Origin: an uncultured Bacteroidaceae bacterium
GTDB lineage: Bacteria; Bacteroidota; Bacteroidia; Bacteroidales; Bacteroidaceae
NCBI GenBank assembly: GCA_905234735.1
Contig: CAJOJA010000019.1
Coordinates: forward strand, 1-64,000
DNA length: 64,000 bases
Direction of reading: 5' to 3'
Shown: one piece after another, positions 56,407-64,000 of the stretch
Layout: each line of letters begins with the position of its first letter
Position numbering within the stretch: the first letter of the stretch is position 1
The notes under the pieces: model-generated
Databases searched by the model: none
Seen by the model: the letters and a program-made list of their open reading frames with translations, nothing else
Told to the model about the DNA's origin: nothing
Translations under genes and position numbers: made by a program

Positions 56407-57642
56407 TCAGCCCCTTTTCTTCATGACTGCATTTACAACACGGATACTGGAGACGAGTTTGTCGGTCGAGGTGAATACATCCACATTCCAAACATGGCTG
56501 GAACGTCCGAGATGGACGGGTGTGCAGACGGCACGTACGGTGTCGCCCTCAAGAGCACTTGAGACGTGGTTGCCGCTGACCTGCATTCCTACCACAGCCT
56601 CATCGGGCTGGCAGGCAATCATCGAACCCAGTCCGGCTACTGTTTCGGCCAGAGCCAGTGTGGCTCCGCCGTGCAGGATGCCGAAGGGTTGACGCGTACG
56701 ATGGTCAACGGGCATGGTGGCTTCCACGCGCTCCTTGCTGGCAAAGGTGTATTGTATGCCCAGATTGCCCATCAGCGTAGAACCGCTTTGAGCATTCATG
56801 GCATCGATGGGAATGTCGGCTACGCGAACTTCCTGCATGATGGCTTTCTCTATGGCCAGGGCTGCACCGTCTTCGTCGTTGGAGAGGGTGGTGAAGTCGG
56901 CACAGCGGCGCACGGCGGCTGTTGCGTTGGCCATGGCTACACCCGTTCCGGCCATCTGAATCATGTTAACGTCGGCTTCACCATCACCGATGGCCAGCAC
57001 TTCGTCCATGCCGATGCCCATCTTCTGCACCAAGGCACTCATGGCGTAGCTCTTACCTACCTGATAGCCCACGATTTCCAAATAGTAGGGATTGGAGTGA
57101 ATGGTGTCCATAACACCGGCCAAATGGCGCTGCATGTGCTGTTCCAGACTGGCCAGTGCCTGTTCGTCGTCGCTGACGAGCATAACCTCGGCAGGCCAGT
57201 CGTCCATCGACAACGACAATATATCGTCTTGGCGCAGGGTCATACCATTCATCTGGGCTTCGTCCACAACGTGGGGATTCGCGATGTCGGTTGACACTAC
57301 TTCATTGCCATCGTAGTAGGCCATGGTGAAGCCCATCTTTGTAGCTTTCTTCTCCAAATAGGGAACCATCTGCGGGTCAATGCGGCGCTCGAAGATGATT
57401 TGTCCCGTCTTGGCTTCCATCACCTGTGCACCATTGTACGAGATGATGTAACCCTCGTACACGCCCAAATCAATAGCTTTGGCCAATGGGAGTATGCCGT
57501 AGGTGGGTCGGCCCGAAGCCAGTGCCACTCGGATACCCATTTGTTGAACCTTGCGCAGGGTTTGCACCGTGCGCTTTGAAATCTCGCGGTTGCTGTTCAG
57601 CAGGGTGCCGTCAACGTCAAGAACAATGAGTTTGTACTTCAT
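56407..57642 (-). CDS. HAD-IIB (Cof-type) phosphatase fused to a hotdog thioesterase
   Basis: 411 residues. Residues 1-270 are a Cof-type HAD phosphatase: LIVLDVDGTLLNSN (motif I), ALASGRPTYG (motif II), GKSYAMSALV with the motif III lysine and AIGDGEADVNMI (motif IV). Residues about 280-411 are a PaaI-like hotdog thioesterase with GILHGGATLALAETVAGLGS and QVSGNHVSSALEGDTV. The two halves are in one frame with no break. Hotdog proteins of this kind hydrolyse aromatic acyl-CoA, including DHNA-CoA in menaquinone synthesis. HAD-IIB proteins hydrolyse sugar or cofactor phosphates. It lies 51 bp after dacB. Confidence 0.92.
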   Translation of the reverse strand: MKYKLIVLDVDGTLLNSNREISKRTVQTLRKVQQMGIRVALASGRPTYGILPLAKAIDLGVYEGYIISYNGAQVMEAKTGQIIFERRIDPQMVPYLEKKATKMGFTMAYYDGNEVVSTDIANPHVVDEAQMNGMTLRQDDILSLSMDDWPAEVMLVSDDEQALASLEQHMQRHLAGVMDTIHSNPYYLEIVGYQVGKSYAMSALVQKMGIGMDEVLAIGDGEADVNMIQMAGTGVAMANATAAVRRCADFTTLSNDEDGAALAIEKAIMQEVRVADIPIDAMNAQSGSTLMGNLGIQYTFASKERVEATMPVDHRTRQPFGILHGGATLALAETVAGLGSMIACQPDEAVVGMQVSGNHVSSALEGDTVRAVCTPVHLGRSSHVWNVDVFTSTDKLVSSIRVVNAVMKKRG

Positions 57643-57655
57643 AGTATAGCTTTTT

Positions 57656-57697
57656 ATTTATGAGTCTTATAGGGCTTATGAGTCTTATAGGGCTTAT
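57656..57697. repeat. 9-bp periodic repeat array
   Basis: GAGTCTTATAGGGCTTAT occurs twice in tandem, made of 9-bp halves of similar sequence, between dacB and the HAD fusion. A related array lies at 62161-62197. Confidence 0.8.
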
Positions 57698-58929
57698 GGA
57701 GCACACAATACCTCGCACACCTTATCCTGCCAGTCACGACCTTGCGAGGTCTTCTGCACGCCTTGGTTGATAATGCTGAAGACCAGCACGTGACCTTCTG
57801 GTGAAGTGGCGTAGCCGGACAGACTGCTGATGCCGTCCACGGTCCCCGTCTTGGCATGTACGTTGTTTTGAGCTGCTGTGCGGCGCATGCGTTTTTCCAG
57901 CGTTCCGTCTACTCCGGCTATGGGCAGTGATTGATAGAGGCTTTCACGAATTTGCTCGTTTCCCCAGGCATAGGCGAGCATTCGTACGAGTAATTCGGGT
58001 GTCACATAGTTATAGAGCGACAGCCCACTGCCGTCTGCTATCTGGTAAAGGGCAGGCGAGAGACCAATGTGGCGGATGAGTACGTCGACATACGACGAGG
58101 ATTCCTTGCGTCCCACGTTGCGTCGGCCTCCGATGGCTCCCAGTTGGTAGAAGAGACTCTCGGCATAGTAGTTATCACTCTTCTTCATCATACGCTGCAG
58201 CACGTCGTTCACGGTGTGTGTGGCTTCGCAGAAGGGCTGAATGCCTATGGGACAAGTTTCCTGTACCACACGATCTGGGCTGATGCCTCGGATGCCTGCT
58301 TGGTTCAGTGCGTCCATAAATTCGCTTTCGAATTTGTCGTGTTTGTCCACGAGCAAAGGCTTCAAGGGGGTTACGTCGTCGTCCCAGCACCATCCCCATC
58401 CGCGTTCGTTCTGATTCTTGAACGAGAGATCCAGTCCGAGGATGCCGGAAATGCTGTCGATGCCTGCCTCGTTCAGAGCCTTTGCTATACCATACACCTC
58501 GCCTTGCGAAAGCATTGGATCCATACCGCCCACGACGTAGACATCGCCCCAAAGTACACTGTCGCGGATTTCGCCCCTCAGCATCACTTGTGTCTTCAGT
58601 CGGTAGTTGCTTCCCAAATGGTGCAGGGCCGTAATGGCTGTTATCACTTTCTGGCAACTGGCCGGACGCATACGGTGGTGGTGGTTTACACAGAAAAGGT
58701 CGCGTCCGAGCGTCAGGTCGTGAACTATGAGTCCCAATTGCGTGGTTTCGAATAGGGGCAGATTAATGAGCGAATCCAGTTGTCGCTGCATGCGGCCCGT
58801 CCATGTCGTCGTATCGTCCAGCAGAATGGTATTTTCATTGTATCGGACGGGAAATGATGCAGTCACATCGGCCTGGACGGGAACTATTATGTATACTAAT
58901 AAATATAGAATAAGGATGTATTGTCGCAT
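57694..58929 (-). CDS. dacB: D-alanyl-D-alanine carboxypeptidase/endopeptidase, S13 (PBP4) family
   Basis: 411 residues. The signal-like N-terminus is MRQYILILYLLVYIIVPVQA. Penicillin-binding motifs are PASCQK (S-x-x-K), KKSDNYYAESLF (SDN) and HAKTGTVDG (KTG). The insert domain typical of S13 lies between the first two. It trims peptidoglycan peptides in the periplasm. It is shorter than E. coli DacB (477), as is common in Bacteroidota. It is divergent from nadB. Confidence 0.93.
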   Translation of the reverse strand: MRQYILILYLLVYIIVPVQADVTASFPVRYNENTILLDDTTTWTGRMQRQLDSLINLPLFETTQLGLIVHDLTLGRDLFCVNHHHRMRPASCQKVITAITALHHLGSNYRLKTQVMLRGEIRDSVLWGDVYVVGGMDPMLSQGEVYGIAKALNEAGIDSISGILGLDLSFKNQNERGWGWCWDDDVTPLKPLLVDKHDKFESEFMDALNQAGIRGISPDRVVQETCPIGIQPFCEATHTVNDVLQRMMKKSDNYYAESLFYQLGAIGGRRNVGRKESSSYVDVLIRHIGLSPALYQIADGSGLSLYNYVTPELLVRMLAYAWGNEQIRESLYQSLPIAGVDGTLEKRMRRTAAQNNVHAKTGTVDGISSLSGYATSPEGHVLVFSIINQGVQKTSQGRDWQDKVCEVLCAP

Positions 58930-59002
58930 AAATTTTGATATGTTTTGCCGTAAAGTTACAAATTATTTGGGTACGAGATGCAATGATTTAACCTTTTTTA
59001 TG

Positions 59003-59010
59003 TAATTTTG
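59003..59010 (+). promoter_or_regulatory. -7 element of nadB
   Basis: TAATTTTG, 22 bp before the ATG at 59033. Confidence 0.7.
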
Positions 59011-59032
59011 TGCCGTAAATTGTAAAAGTACC

Positions 59033-60622
59033 ATGATACGTAAATTCGATTTTCTTATTATTGGCGGTGGTGTGGCCGGTATGAGCTATGCCCTGAAGGT
59101 AGCAAAGTCAGGCAAGGGAAAGATAGCCTTGGTATGTAAAACTACGCTGGATGAAGCCAATACGGCAAAGGCCCAAGGCGGTATTGCCTCGGTGACGAAT
59201 TTGGAGTTGGACAACTTTGAGAAGCACATTCAGGATACGATGGTGGCGGGTGACTACATCAGTGACCCGGCTGCTGTGGAACAAGTAGTGCGCAATGCTC
59301 CGCAGGGCATCAATGACTTGGTGAAATGGGGTGTGAACTTCGACAAGAAGGAGGATGGCGAGTTCGACCTGCACCGCGAGGGTGGGCATTCCGAGTTTCG
59401 CATCCTGCACCATGCCGATGACACGGGCTTTGAGATTCAGCGCGGGCTGATGGAGGCCGTCAGACGGAACAAGAAGATAACCGTCCTGGAGAACCACTAC
59501 GCCGTGGAAATCATCACGCAGCACCACCTGGGACGCGAGGTGAACCGCCACATGACGGACATCGAGTGCTACGGGGCCTACATTCTGGATCCCGACACGC
59601 AGAAGGTGGATACCTTCCTGAGCCGTGTGACGTTGATGGCCACGGGCGGCACGGGAGCCGTATATGCCACCACGTCGAATCCCAACATTGCTACGGGCGA
59701 CGGCATAGCGATGGTGTATCGCGCCAAGGGTATCGTGAAGGACATGGAGTTTGTACAGTTCCACCCGACGGTGCTCTTCAATCCGGCTGAGACACATCCC
59801 GCCTACCTCATCACCGAGGCCATGCGCGGCTATGGCGGTATATTGAAGTTACCCAATGGCGAGGAGTTCATGCAGAAGTATGACAAGCGACTCTCGCTGG
59901 CTCCGCGTGACATCGTGGCACGGGCCATCGACCGCGAGATGAAGATTCACGGCATCGACCACGTCTGTCTCGACGTCACACATAAAGACCCTGAGGAGAC
60001 CAAGCATCACTTCCCCAACATCTACGCCAAGTGCCTCAGCATCGGTATCGACATCACGAAGCAGATGATTCCAGTCTGTCCCTCTGCTCACTATATGTGC
60101 GGCGGCATCAAGGTGGATCTGAATGGTGAATCGACCATCCATCGCCTGTATGCCGTGGGCGAATGTTCGTGTACGGGGTTGCACGGTGGCAACCGTCTGG
60201 CTTCGAATTCACTCATCGAGGCCGTTGTCTATGCCGACGCAGCAGCCAAGCACTCTGTGGAGCACATCGACGACTACGCTTTCAACGACCAGGTGCCCGA
60301 GTGGAACGACGAAGGAACGATGTCGAACGAGGAGAAGGTGTTGATTGCCCAGGATATGAGAGAGGTGGGACAAATCATGTCGAACTACGTGGGCATCGTG
60401 CGCAGCGACCTACGCCTGCACCGTGCCTGGACACGCCTCGACCTGCTGTACGAGGAGACGGAGGAACTCTTCAAGCGCGTGAAGCCGACGAAAGACATCT
60501 GCGAACTGCGCAACATGATAAACGTGGGTTACCTCATCACGCGCCAAGCCCTGGAACGCAAGGAAAGCCGTGGCCTGCACTACACCGTGGACTATCCCAA
60601 GCACGCCTACGACCAGAAATAA
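59033..60622 (+). CDS. nadB: L-aspartate oxidase
   Basis: 529 residues. It has FAD-binding FLIIGGGVAGMSYALKVA, TAKAQGGIASV, HREGGHSEFRILHHADDTG, the active-site region EFVQFHPTVLF and RAIDREMKIHG, HYMCGGIKVDLNG and GLHGGNRLASNSLIEAVVY, and a helical C-terminal domain. It oxidises aspartate to iminoaspartate, the substrate of NadA, in NAD synthesis. It ends at a strong terminator. Confidence 0.96.
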   Translation: MIRKFDFLIIGGGVAGMSYALKVAKSGKGKIALVCKTTLDEANTAKAQGGIASVTNLELDNFEKHIQDTMVAGDYISDPAAVEQVVRNAPQGINDLVKWGVNFDKKEDGEFDLHREGGHSEFRILHHADDTGFEIQRGLMEAVRRNKKITVLENHYAVEIITQHHLGREVNRHMTDIECYGAYILDPDTQKVDTFLSRVTLMATGGTGAVYATTSNPNIATGDGIAMVYRAKGIVKDMEFVQFHPTVLFNPAETHPAYLITEAMRGYGGILKLPNGEEFMQKYDKRLSLAPRDIVARAIDREMKIHGIDHVCLDVTHKDPEETKHHFPNIYAKCLSIGIDITKQMIPVCPSAHYMCGGIKVDLNGESTIHRLYAVGECSCTGLHGGNRLASNSLIEAVVYADAAAKHSVEHIDDYAFNDQVPEWNDEGTMSNEEKVLIAQDMREVGQIMSNYVGIVRSDLRLHRAWTRLDLLYEETEELFKRVKPTKDICELRNMINVGYLITRQALERKESRGLHYTVDYPKHAYDQK

Positions 60623-60623
60623 A

Positions 60624-60667
60624 AAAAAACGCCTCCCCGATTTCGATTCGGGGAGGCGTTTTTTTGT
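60624..60667. terminator. Bidirectional intrinsic terminator
   Basis: AAACGCCTCCCCGA pairs with TCGGGGAGGCGTTT around TTTCGAT, with A and T runs on both sides. It is shared by nadB and trkH, which converge here. Confidence 0.95.
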
Positions 60668-60669
60668 TT

Positions 60670-62160
60670 CTACAATCGCCACGCCTTCGGCATGAAGAGG
60701 AAGAGGACGGTGAATATTTCGAGACGTCCGATGAGCATCAGGAAACTGAGCAACCACTTGCCTGCGGCCGGAACAGAGACGAAGTTACCGGCAGGTCCCA
60801 GTTCGCCCAGCGCAGGTCCTGTGTTGCCGAAACTGGAGACGACGGCACCAAAGGCTGTCGTCAGGTCGAAATCCATGAACATGGTCATCAGGAGACAACT
60901 GATAATGAGGATGAAGACGTAGATGACCAGATAGGACATCACGCGCCGGATGTGGTGTTCGGCTATGATTTGGCCGTTGAACTTGATGCTGATGACGGCA
61001 TGGGGATGGAGATGGACACGAAATTCGCGCAGGGCGTATTTCAGGTAGATGAGCACACGCATCATCTTCATTCCACCTGCTGTGCTGACGGTGCATCCTC
61101 CCAGAATCATCATAAGGATGGTGGGCATCCAGAAGGGTATTCCCCATCCCACATAGTCGAAGGATTGGGCCTGGAATCCACTGGAACTGATGATGGTGGC
61201 CACGTGGAACAGACTGGTGCGGAAGATGTCCTCGCCCGTTTGTGGAACAGCCACACTGCCGTCGAACACCGTGAAGCGGAACATGAGGCAGAATATGGCC
61301 ACCAGTCCCATCACCGTAAGCAGGAATCCTTTCACCTCCTCGTTCTTCAGACATAGCTTGCCGCGTCGTATGGAGAGATAATAGTATATTCCAAAGTTGA
61401 TGCTGGAAATGAGCATGAATATGGCACACACGTACTCGACATAAGCCGAATGGAAATAACCGATGCTGGCCGTGTGGGTACCAAATCCGCCCGTAGCAAC
61501 GGTGGAGAGCGAGAAGCAAACGGAGTCGAACAAATTCATGGGACCAGCCCAGAACATCAGGGTACAGACGATGGTAAGGAAAAGATAGATGAGCAGCAGT
61601 CGGCGCGAGGTGGCTCCAATCTTGGGCTGAAGCCGGTTAATCGTTAGGCCCGACATCTCGGCGATGAACATGGTGGAATTCTTCATGTCCCTGACCGGAA
61701 GCATGGCAAACGAGAAAACCACGATCCCCAATCCACCCATCCACTGCATCAGGCTGCGCCATAGCAGGATGCCGTGAGGCATGGCCTCGATGTCGGGAAT
61801 GATGGTGGCTCCCATGGTGCTGAATCCGCTCATGGTCTCGAAGTAGGCACTGGCGACGTCGACATCCAGACCTTTGTAAAGGATGAAGGGCAACATGCCG
61901 AAGGCCGAGAATACTACCCACGTCAGTCCAACGATGATGAACGAACCGCCGCGCGAGAGCTGCTTCTGGCTGCGTCCGAGTTCGGTGTGACCATAGGCTG
62001 TGAGCAGGATTCCGGAGACAAAGGTGATGCCTGCCGTCACGGCAAAGGCTTTCCAGTCCTGTTCGCCTTCGGTGTAGTGGTAGTAGAAGGCCACGACAGC
62101 AACGAGAGCAATGAACAGGCTCTCCATCGTCAGCAACATGCCAAATATACTCTTCTTCAT
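60670..62160 (-). CDS. trkH: TrkH-family potassium uptake protein
   Basis: 496 residues, about ten membrane segments. There are four pore-like repeats, including FETMSGFSTMGATIIPD, FSLSTVATGGFGTHTASIG, GGCTVSTAGGMKMMRV and AFGAVVSSFGNTGPALGELG, the last with the glycine filter. It moves K+ into the cell and normally needs a TrkA subunit, which is not in the window. It starts 42 bp after the radical SAM gene, separated by a 9-bp repeat array. Confidence 0.93.
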   Translation of the reverse strand: MKKSIFGMLLTMESLFIALVAVVAFYYHYTEGEQDWKAFAVTAGITFVSGILLTAYGHTELGRSQKQLSRGGSFIIVGLTWVVFSAFGMLPFILYKGLDVDVASAYFETMSGFSTMGATIIPDIEAMPHGILLWRSLMQWMGGLGIVVFSFAMLPVRDMKNSTMFIAEMSGLTINRLQPKIGATSRRLLLIYLFLTIVCTLMFWAGPMNLFDSVCFSLSTVATGGFGTHTASIGYFHSAYVEYVCAIFMLISSINFGIYYYLSIRRGKLCLKNEEVKGFLLTVMGLVAIFCLMFRFTVFDGSVAVPQTGEDIFRTSLFHVATIISSSGFQAQSFDYVGWGIPFWMPTILMMILGGCTVSTAGGMKMMRVLIYLKYALREFRVHLHPHAVISIKFNGQIIAEHHIRRVMSYLVIYVFILIISCLLMTMFMDFDLTTAFGAVVSSFGNTGPALGELGPAGNFVSVPAAGKWLLSFLMLIGRLEIFTVLFLFMPKAWRL

Positions 62161-62197
62161 CTTATACAGGTCTTATAAGTCCCATAGGTCCTATACC
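62161..62197. repeat. 9-bp periodic repeat array
   Basis: CTTATACAG GTCTTATAA, then GTCCCATAG GTCCTATAC, between the radical SAM gene and trkH. Similar to 57656-57697. Confidence 0.7.
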
Positions 62198-62202
62198 CCC
62201 TC

Positions 62203-62991
62203 CTAGTACGACACACTGCACGCTATACCCAATTGGCGCACGTGGTCGGCAATCGCGTCAAGCACCTCGGGCTTGGCCTTCTCCAGTCCCTGGACGGGTG
62301 TCTCGCGGTCCAGCGTGTACACCATCACCTGCCGGGGGCGTATCCGTCTTAGGGCTTCCAGCCATGGGCGGACATATTCGTCGCCCGTGTTGTCAAGGTT
62401 CCCCATTATGGGGGAATTCAGGGGGGCTCCCTGCAGGAACATGGTTTGGATAATCACTTTCGGGCTCATCTCGGCCAGATGTTCAATGATACTCTCCACT
62501 TCGTAGTGCCCCTGGGGACGATCCAGGAATCGGATGTAGGCTTCGTTGGCGGTGTCCAGTTTCATGATGGGGTTGTCCGTCCGCATTAGTGCCTGACGCA
62601 CCTTGGGACGGTGTACCTGTGTGGAATTGCTCAGCACCGAAATCTTGGCCTCGGAGCAGTAGCGGTCGCGCAGGGCTATCACGTCGTCCACAATCTCAGG
62701 AAACTCCGGGTGCAGCGTCGGTTCACCATTTCCAGCAAAGGTCAGCACGTCCGGTTTAGGCCCTTCGGTGTGCATTTTCAGCAATTGGCGTTCCAGGACT
62801 TCGGTCACCTCCTGCCGAGTGGGCAGTGGCGACGAAGGTCTGCGTTCGGCATTCAGCCCACACTCGCAGTACAGGCAGTCGAACGAACAACACTTACCGT
62901 CGCTTGGCAACAGGTTTATGCCCAGCGAAACACCCAGTCTCCGGCTATGTACGGGGCCGAATATGGGCGAAGGATAGATAATCGTACTCAT
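62203..62991 (-). CDS. Radical SAM protein
   Basis: 262 residues. The cluster motif CSFDCLYCECG (C-x3-C-x2-C) follows FGPVHSRRLGVSLGINLLP, a start shared by a Bacteroidota radical SAM group. FAGNGEPTLHPEF holds the GGE-like SAM site. The substrate is unknown. The stretch GAPLNSPIMGN is encoded by the 32-bp palindromic element at 62399-62430, placed just before the conserved NTGDEYVRPWLEAL. The -7 element at 63000-63007 lies only 8 bp before the start codon. Confidence 0.92.
   Translation of the reverse strand: MSTIIYPSPIFGPVHSRRLGVSLGINLLPSDGKCCSFDCLYCECGLNAERRPSSPLPTRQEVTEVLERQLLKMHTEGPKPDVLTFAGNGEPTLHPEFPEIVDDVIALRDRYCSEAKISVLSNSTQVHRPKVRQALMRTDNPIMKLDTANEAYIRFLDRPQGHYEVESIIEHLAEMSPKVIIQTMFLQGAPLNSPIMGNLDNTGDEYVRPWLEALRRIRPRQVMVYTLDRETPVQGLEKAKPEVLDAIADHVRQLGIACSVSY
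62399..62430. repeat. 32-bp palindromic element inside the radical SAM gene
   Basis: The coding strand begins GGAGCCCCCCTGAATT and ends CCCCCATAATGGGGAA. 27 of its 32 bases match the birA copy by eye, but it is inserted in the other orientation relative to the gene. Confidence 0.85.
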
Positions 62992-62999
62992 TCTGCTTG

Positions 63000-63007
63000 C
63001 AAAGGTA
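63000..63007 (-). promoter_or_regulatory. -7 element very close to the radical SAM start
   Basis: TACCTTTG on the minus strand ends 8 bp before the ATG, so the transcript would have a leader of only a few bases. Confidence 0.65.
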
Positions 63008-63052
63008 ATTCAATCCAAGCTAAAATGCAAACTTTTCTGCATTTTATGACAT

Positions 63053-63982
63053 TCAGAGTTGTACGTCCTCGACACTGATGATGCCGTTCACGATGGCGTA
63101 AATGGTGAGTCCAGCCGTGGCGTGGATGTCCAGTTTGCGGGAGATGTTGCGACGGTGGGTCATGACGGTGTTCACGGCGATGAACATACGCTCAGCAATC
63201 TCTTTGTTGGATAGGCCCATGGCTACCAGTCGGATGACTTCGCGTTCGCGTTCGCTGAGCATTCCCTCCGGTTCTTCATTGGTGGTGGTGGGCTCTTCTC
63301 CCCTAATGGGTGGATTCAGGGGGGCCGTCTTTTCCAGCAATCGCACGCACTGACTGAACAGCATGTCCTCCATGTGGCAGTGGTTCAGGAAGTCCTCCTC
63401 CATCATGTATATGTCCATCAGTGCATCGCTCAGCAGGGCGGCATTCTGGTCCGAGGGGTAGTATTTGATGATGATGTTTTTCAGTTCCGTCAGACTGCGG
63501 TCGATGCTGGAGTGGCTGCCCTCGTGCTGAATGGTGATGTCGGAGAGGCTCTGTTCGCCGCGGTGTCCTTCGAGCAGTTGTTCCACGTAGGGATGTACGT
63601 GGATGTTCTCGTACTGCATGTGGCGTGTGACCTCGGCCATGTATTCGTCGTAGAACTTCAGGATGAGCATGGCAATCTGCGAGCGCATATCGATGGCCTG
63701 AATCAGTTTGCGCCGTATGGCCGGCAGCCGGTAGTCGATGAAGTAGGTATGCGAATTTTTCAGGTAGCGCAGCATGGTGGGCAGGTCGATATGCTCCACC
63801 ATCTCGCTGATGTGAGCGTGATTGGTGTCGGTCAGGAAGTTCACGACCGTCAGAAACGTCGGAGCATCTACTCCAACGCTTTTGCAGGTTTCAGCCACTG
63901 TCTTGTCGCCGAAGCCCAGGGTGATGCCGAAGCGGCTTATCATCTGTAACATGCGGTAGTCATCACTGATGACGTCGCTCAT
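63053..63982 (-). CDS. LuxR-type HTH transcriptional regulator
   Basis: 309 residues. The N-terminal part (about 1-225) is helical with histidine-rich segments (SDALMDIYMMEEDFLNHCHMEDMLFSQC) that recall hemerythrin-like folds. A linker carrying TAPLNPPIRGEEP is encoded by a degenerate copy of the palindromic element (63298-63329). The C-terminus is a LuxR/GerE HTH (SEREREVIRLVAMGLSNKEIAERMFIAVNTVMTHRRNISRKL). It probably regulates transcription. The signal is unknown. The gene is complete, with 18 bp left to the window end. Confidence 0.9.
   Translation of the reverse strand: MSDVISDDYRMLQMISRFGITLGFGDKTVAETCKSVGVDAPTFLTVVNFLTDTNHAHISEMVEHIDLPTMLRYLKNSHTYFIDYRLPAIRRKLIQAIDMRSQIAMLILKFYDEYMAEVTRHMQYENIHVHPYVEQLLEGHRGEQSLSDITIQHEGSHSSIDRSLTELKNIIIKYYPSDQNAALLSDALMDIYMMEEDFLNHCHMEDMLFSQCVRLLEKTAPLNPPIRGEEPTTTNEEPEGMLSEREREVIRLVAMGLSNKEIAERMFIAVNTVMTHRRNISRKLDIHATAGLTIYAIVNGIISVEDVQL
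63298..63329. repeat. Degenerate palindromic element inside the LuxR gene
   Basis: The coding strand reads GGCCCCCCTGAATCCACCCA then TTAGGGGAG. Same family as 24893-24924 and 62399-62430, and it encodes APLNPPIRG in the linker. Confidence 0.7.
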
Positions 63983-64000
63983 AGGGTCTGTTTCGTGGTA

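Noticed and set aside
60163-61356. 397-codon plus-strand frame running through the nadB end and trkH
   Set aside because: It crosses a strong bidirectional terminator and two real genes, and has no domain.

Overview
The window reads as a chromosome segment from a Bacteroidota species of the Prevotella group. The evidence is repeated TAnnTTTG -7 promoter elements with little Shine-Dalgarno signal, a BspA-type leucine-rich repeat remnant, T9SS-like C-terminal tails, DUF349/DUF4271/DUF4294 genes, a FeoA-FeoB fusion and a xylan-degrading fusion enzyme. Genus and species cannot be fixed from the sequence alone.

Layout. 1-1144: two gene remnants (BspA C-terminus, AAA ATPase). 1145-9868: a rightward run with a tripartite RND efflux pump (adaptor, permease, outer membrane factor), then ruvB, tyrS and a secreted protein of unknown function. 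9923-17470: DUF349 protein (leftward), a thioredoxin-fold lipoprotein without its cysteine pair, feoAB plus a Cys-rich partner, and an acetyl/succinyl-CoA transferase. 17717-22438: a transcription unit with a 1412-residue secreted protein and a 56-residue peptide gene. 22579-31043: AAA/DUF4143 ATPase, pyrH-birA, corA with a possible regulatory leader, an Na+/H+ antiporter, tRNA-Gln, a frameshifted gluconate 5-dehydrogenase, a SAM-II-like riboswitch with metK, and a LOG-family hydrolase. 31048-33831: DUF4271, hemD, rnpA, yidD and a TatD hydrolase.

34183-44335 is a complete type I-C CRISPR-Cas locus read leftward: cas3, an extra AlbA_2/ATPase/HTH gene, cas5c, cas8c, cas7c, cas4, cas1, cas2, leader, then 14 full repeats plus one decayed repeat. 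The extra gene is fitted into the operon with gaps of 1 and 4 bp. The locus looks AT-richer than its surroundings.

44439-63982: secreted bleomycin-hydrolase-like peptidase, ddh, DUF4294, pgeF, an SDR, a SpoU methyltransferase, nadA, a CPA2 antiporter, a secreted esterase-GH10 xylanase-feruloyl esterase fusion, a HAD phosphatase-hotdog thioesterase fusion, dacB, nadB, trkH, a radical SAM protein and a LuxR-type regulator.

The most unusual signal cuts across genes. Several families of short repeats (a 32-bp palindromic element, 7-bp AT-rich arrays, 7-bp GC-rich arrays, 9-bp arrays) lie between genes and also inside open reading frames. There they are translated in frame in birA, a radical SAM gene, a LuxR gene, a SpoU methyltransferase, a TatD gene, the giant secreted protein and possibly the FeoA-FeoB linker.
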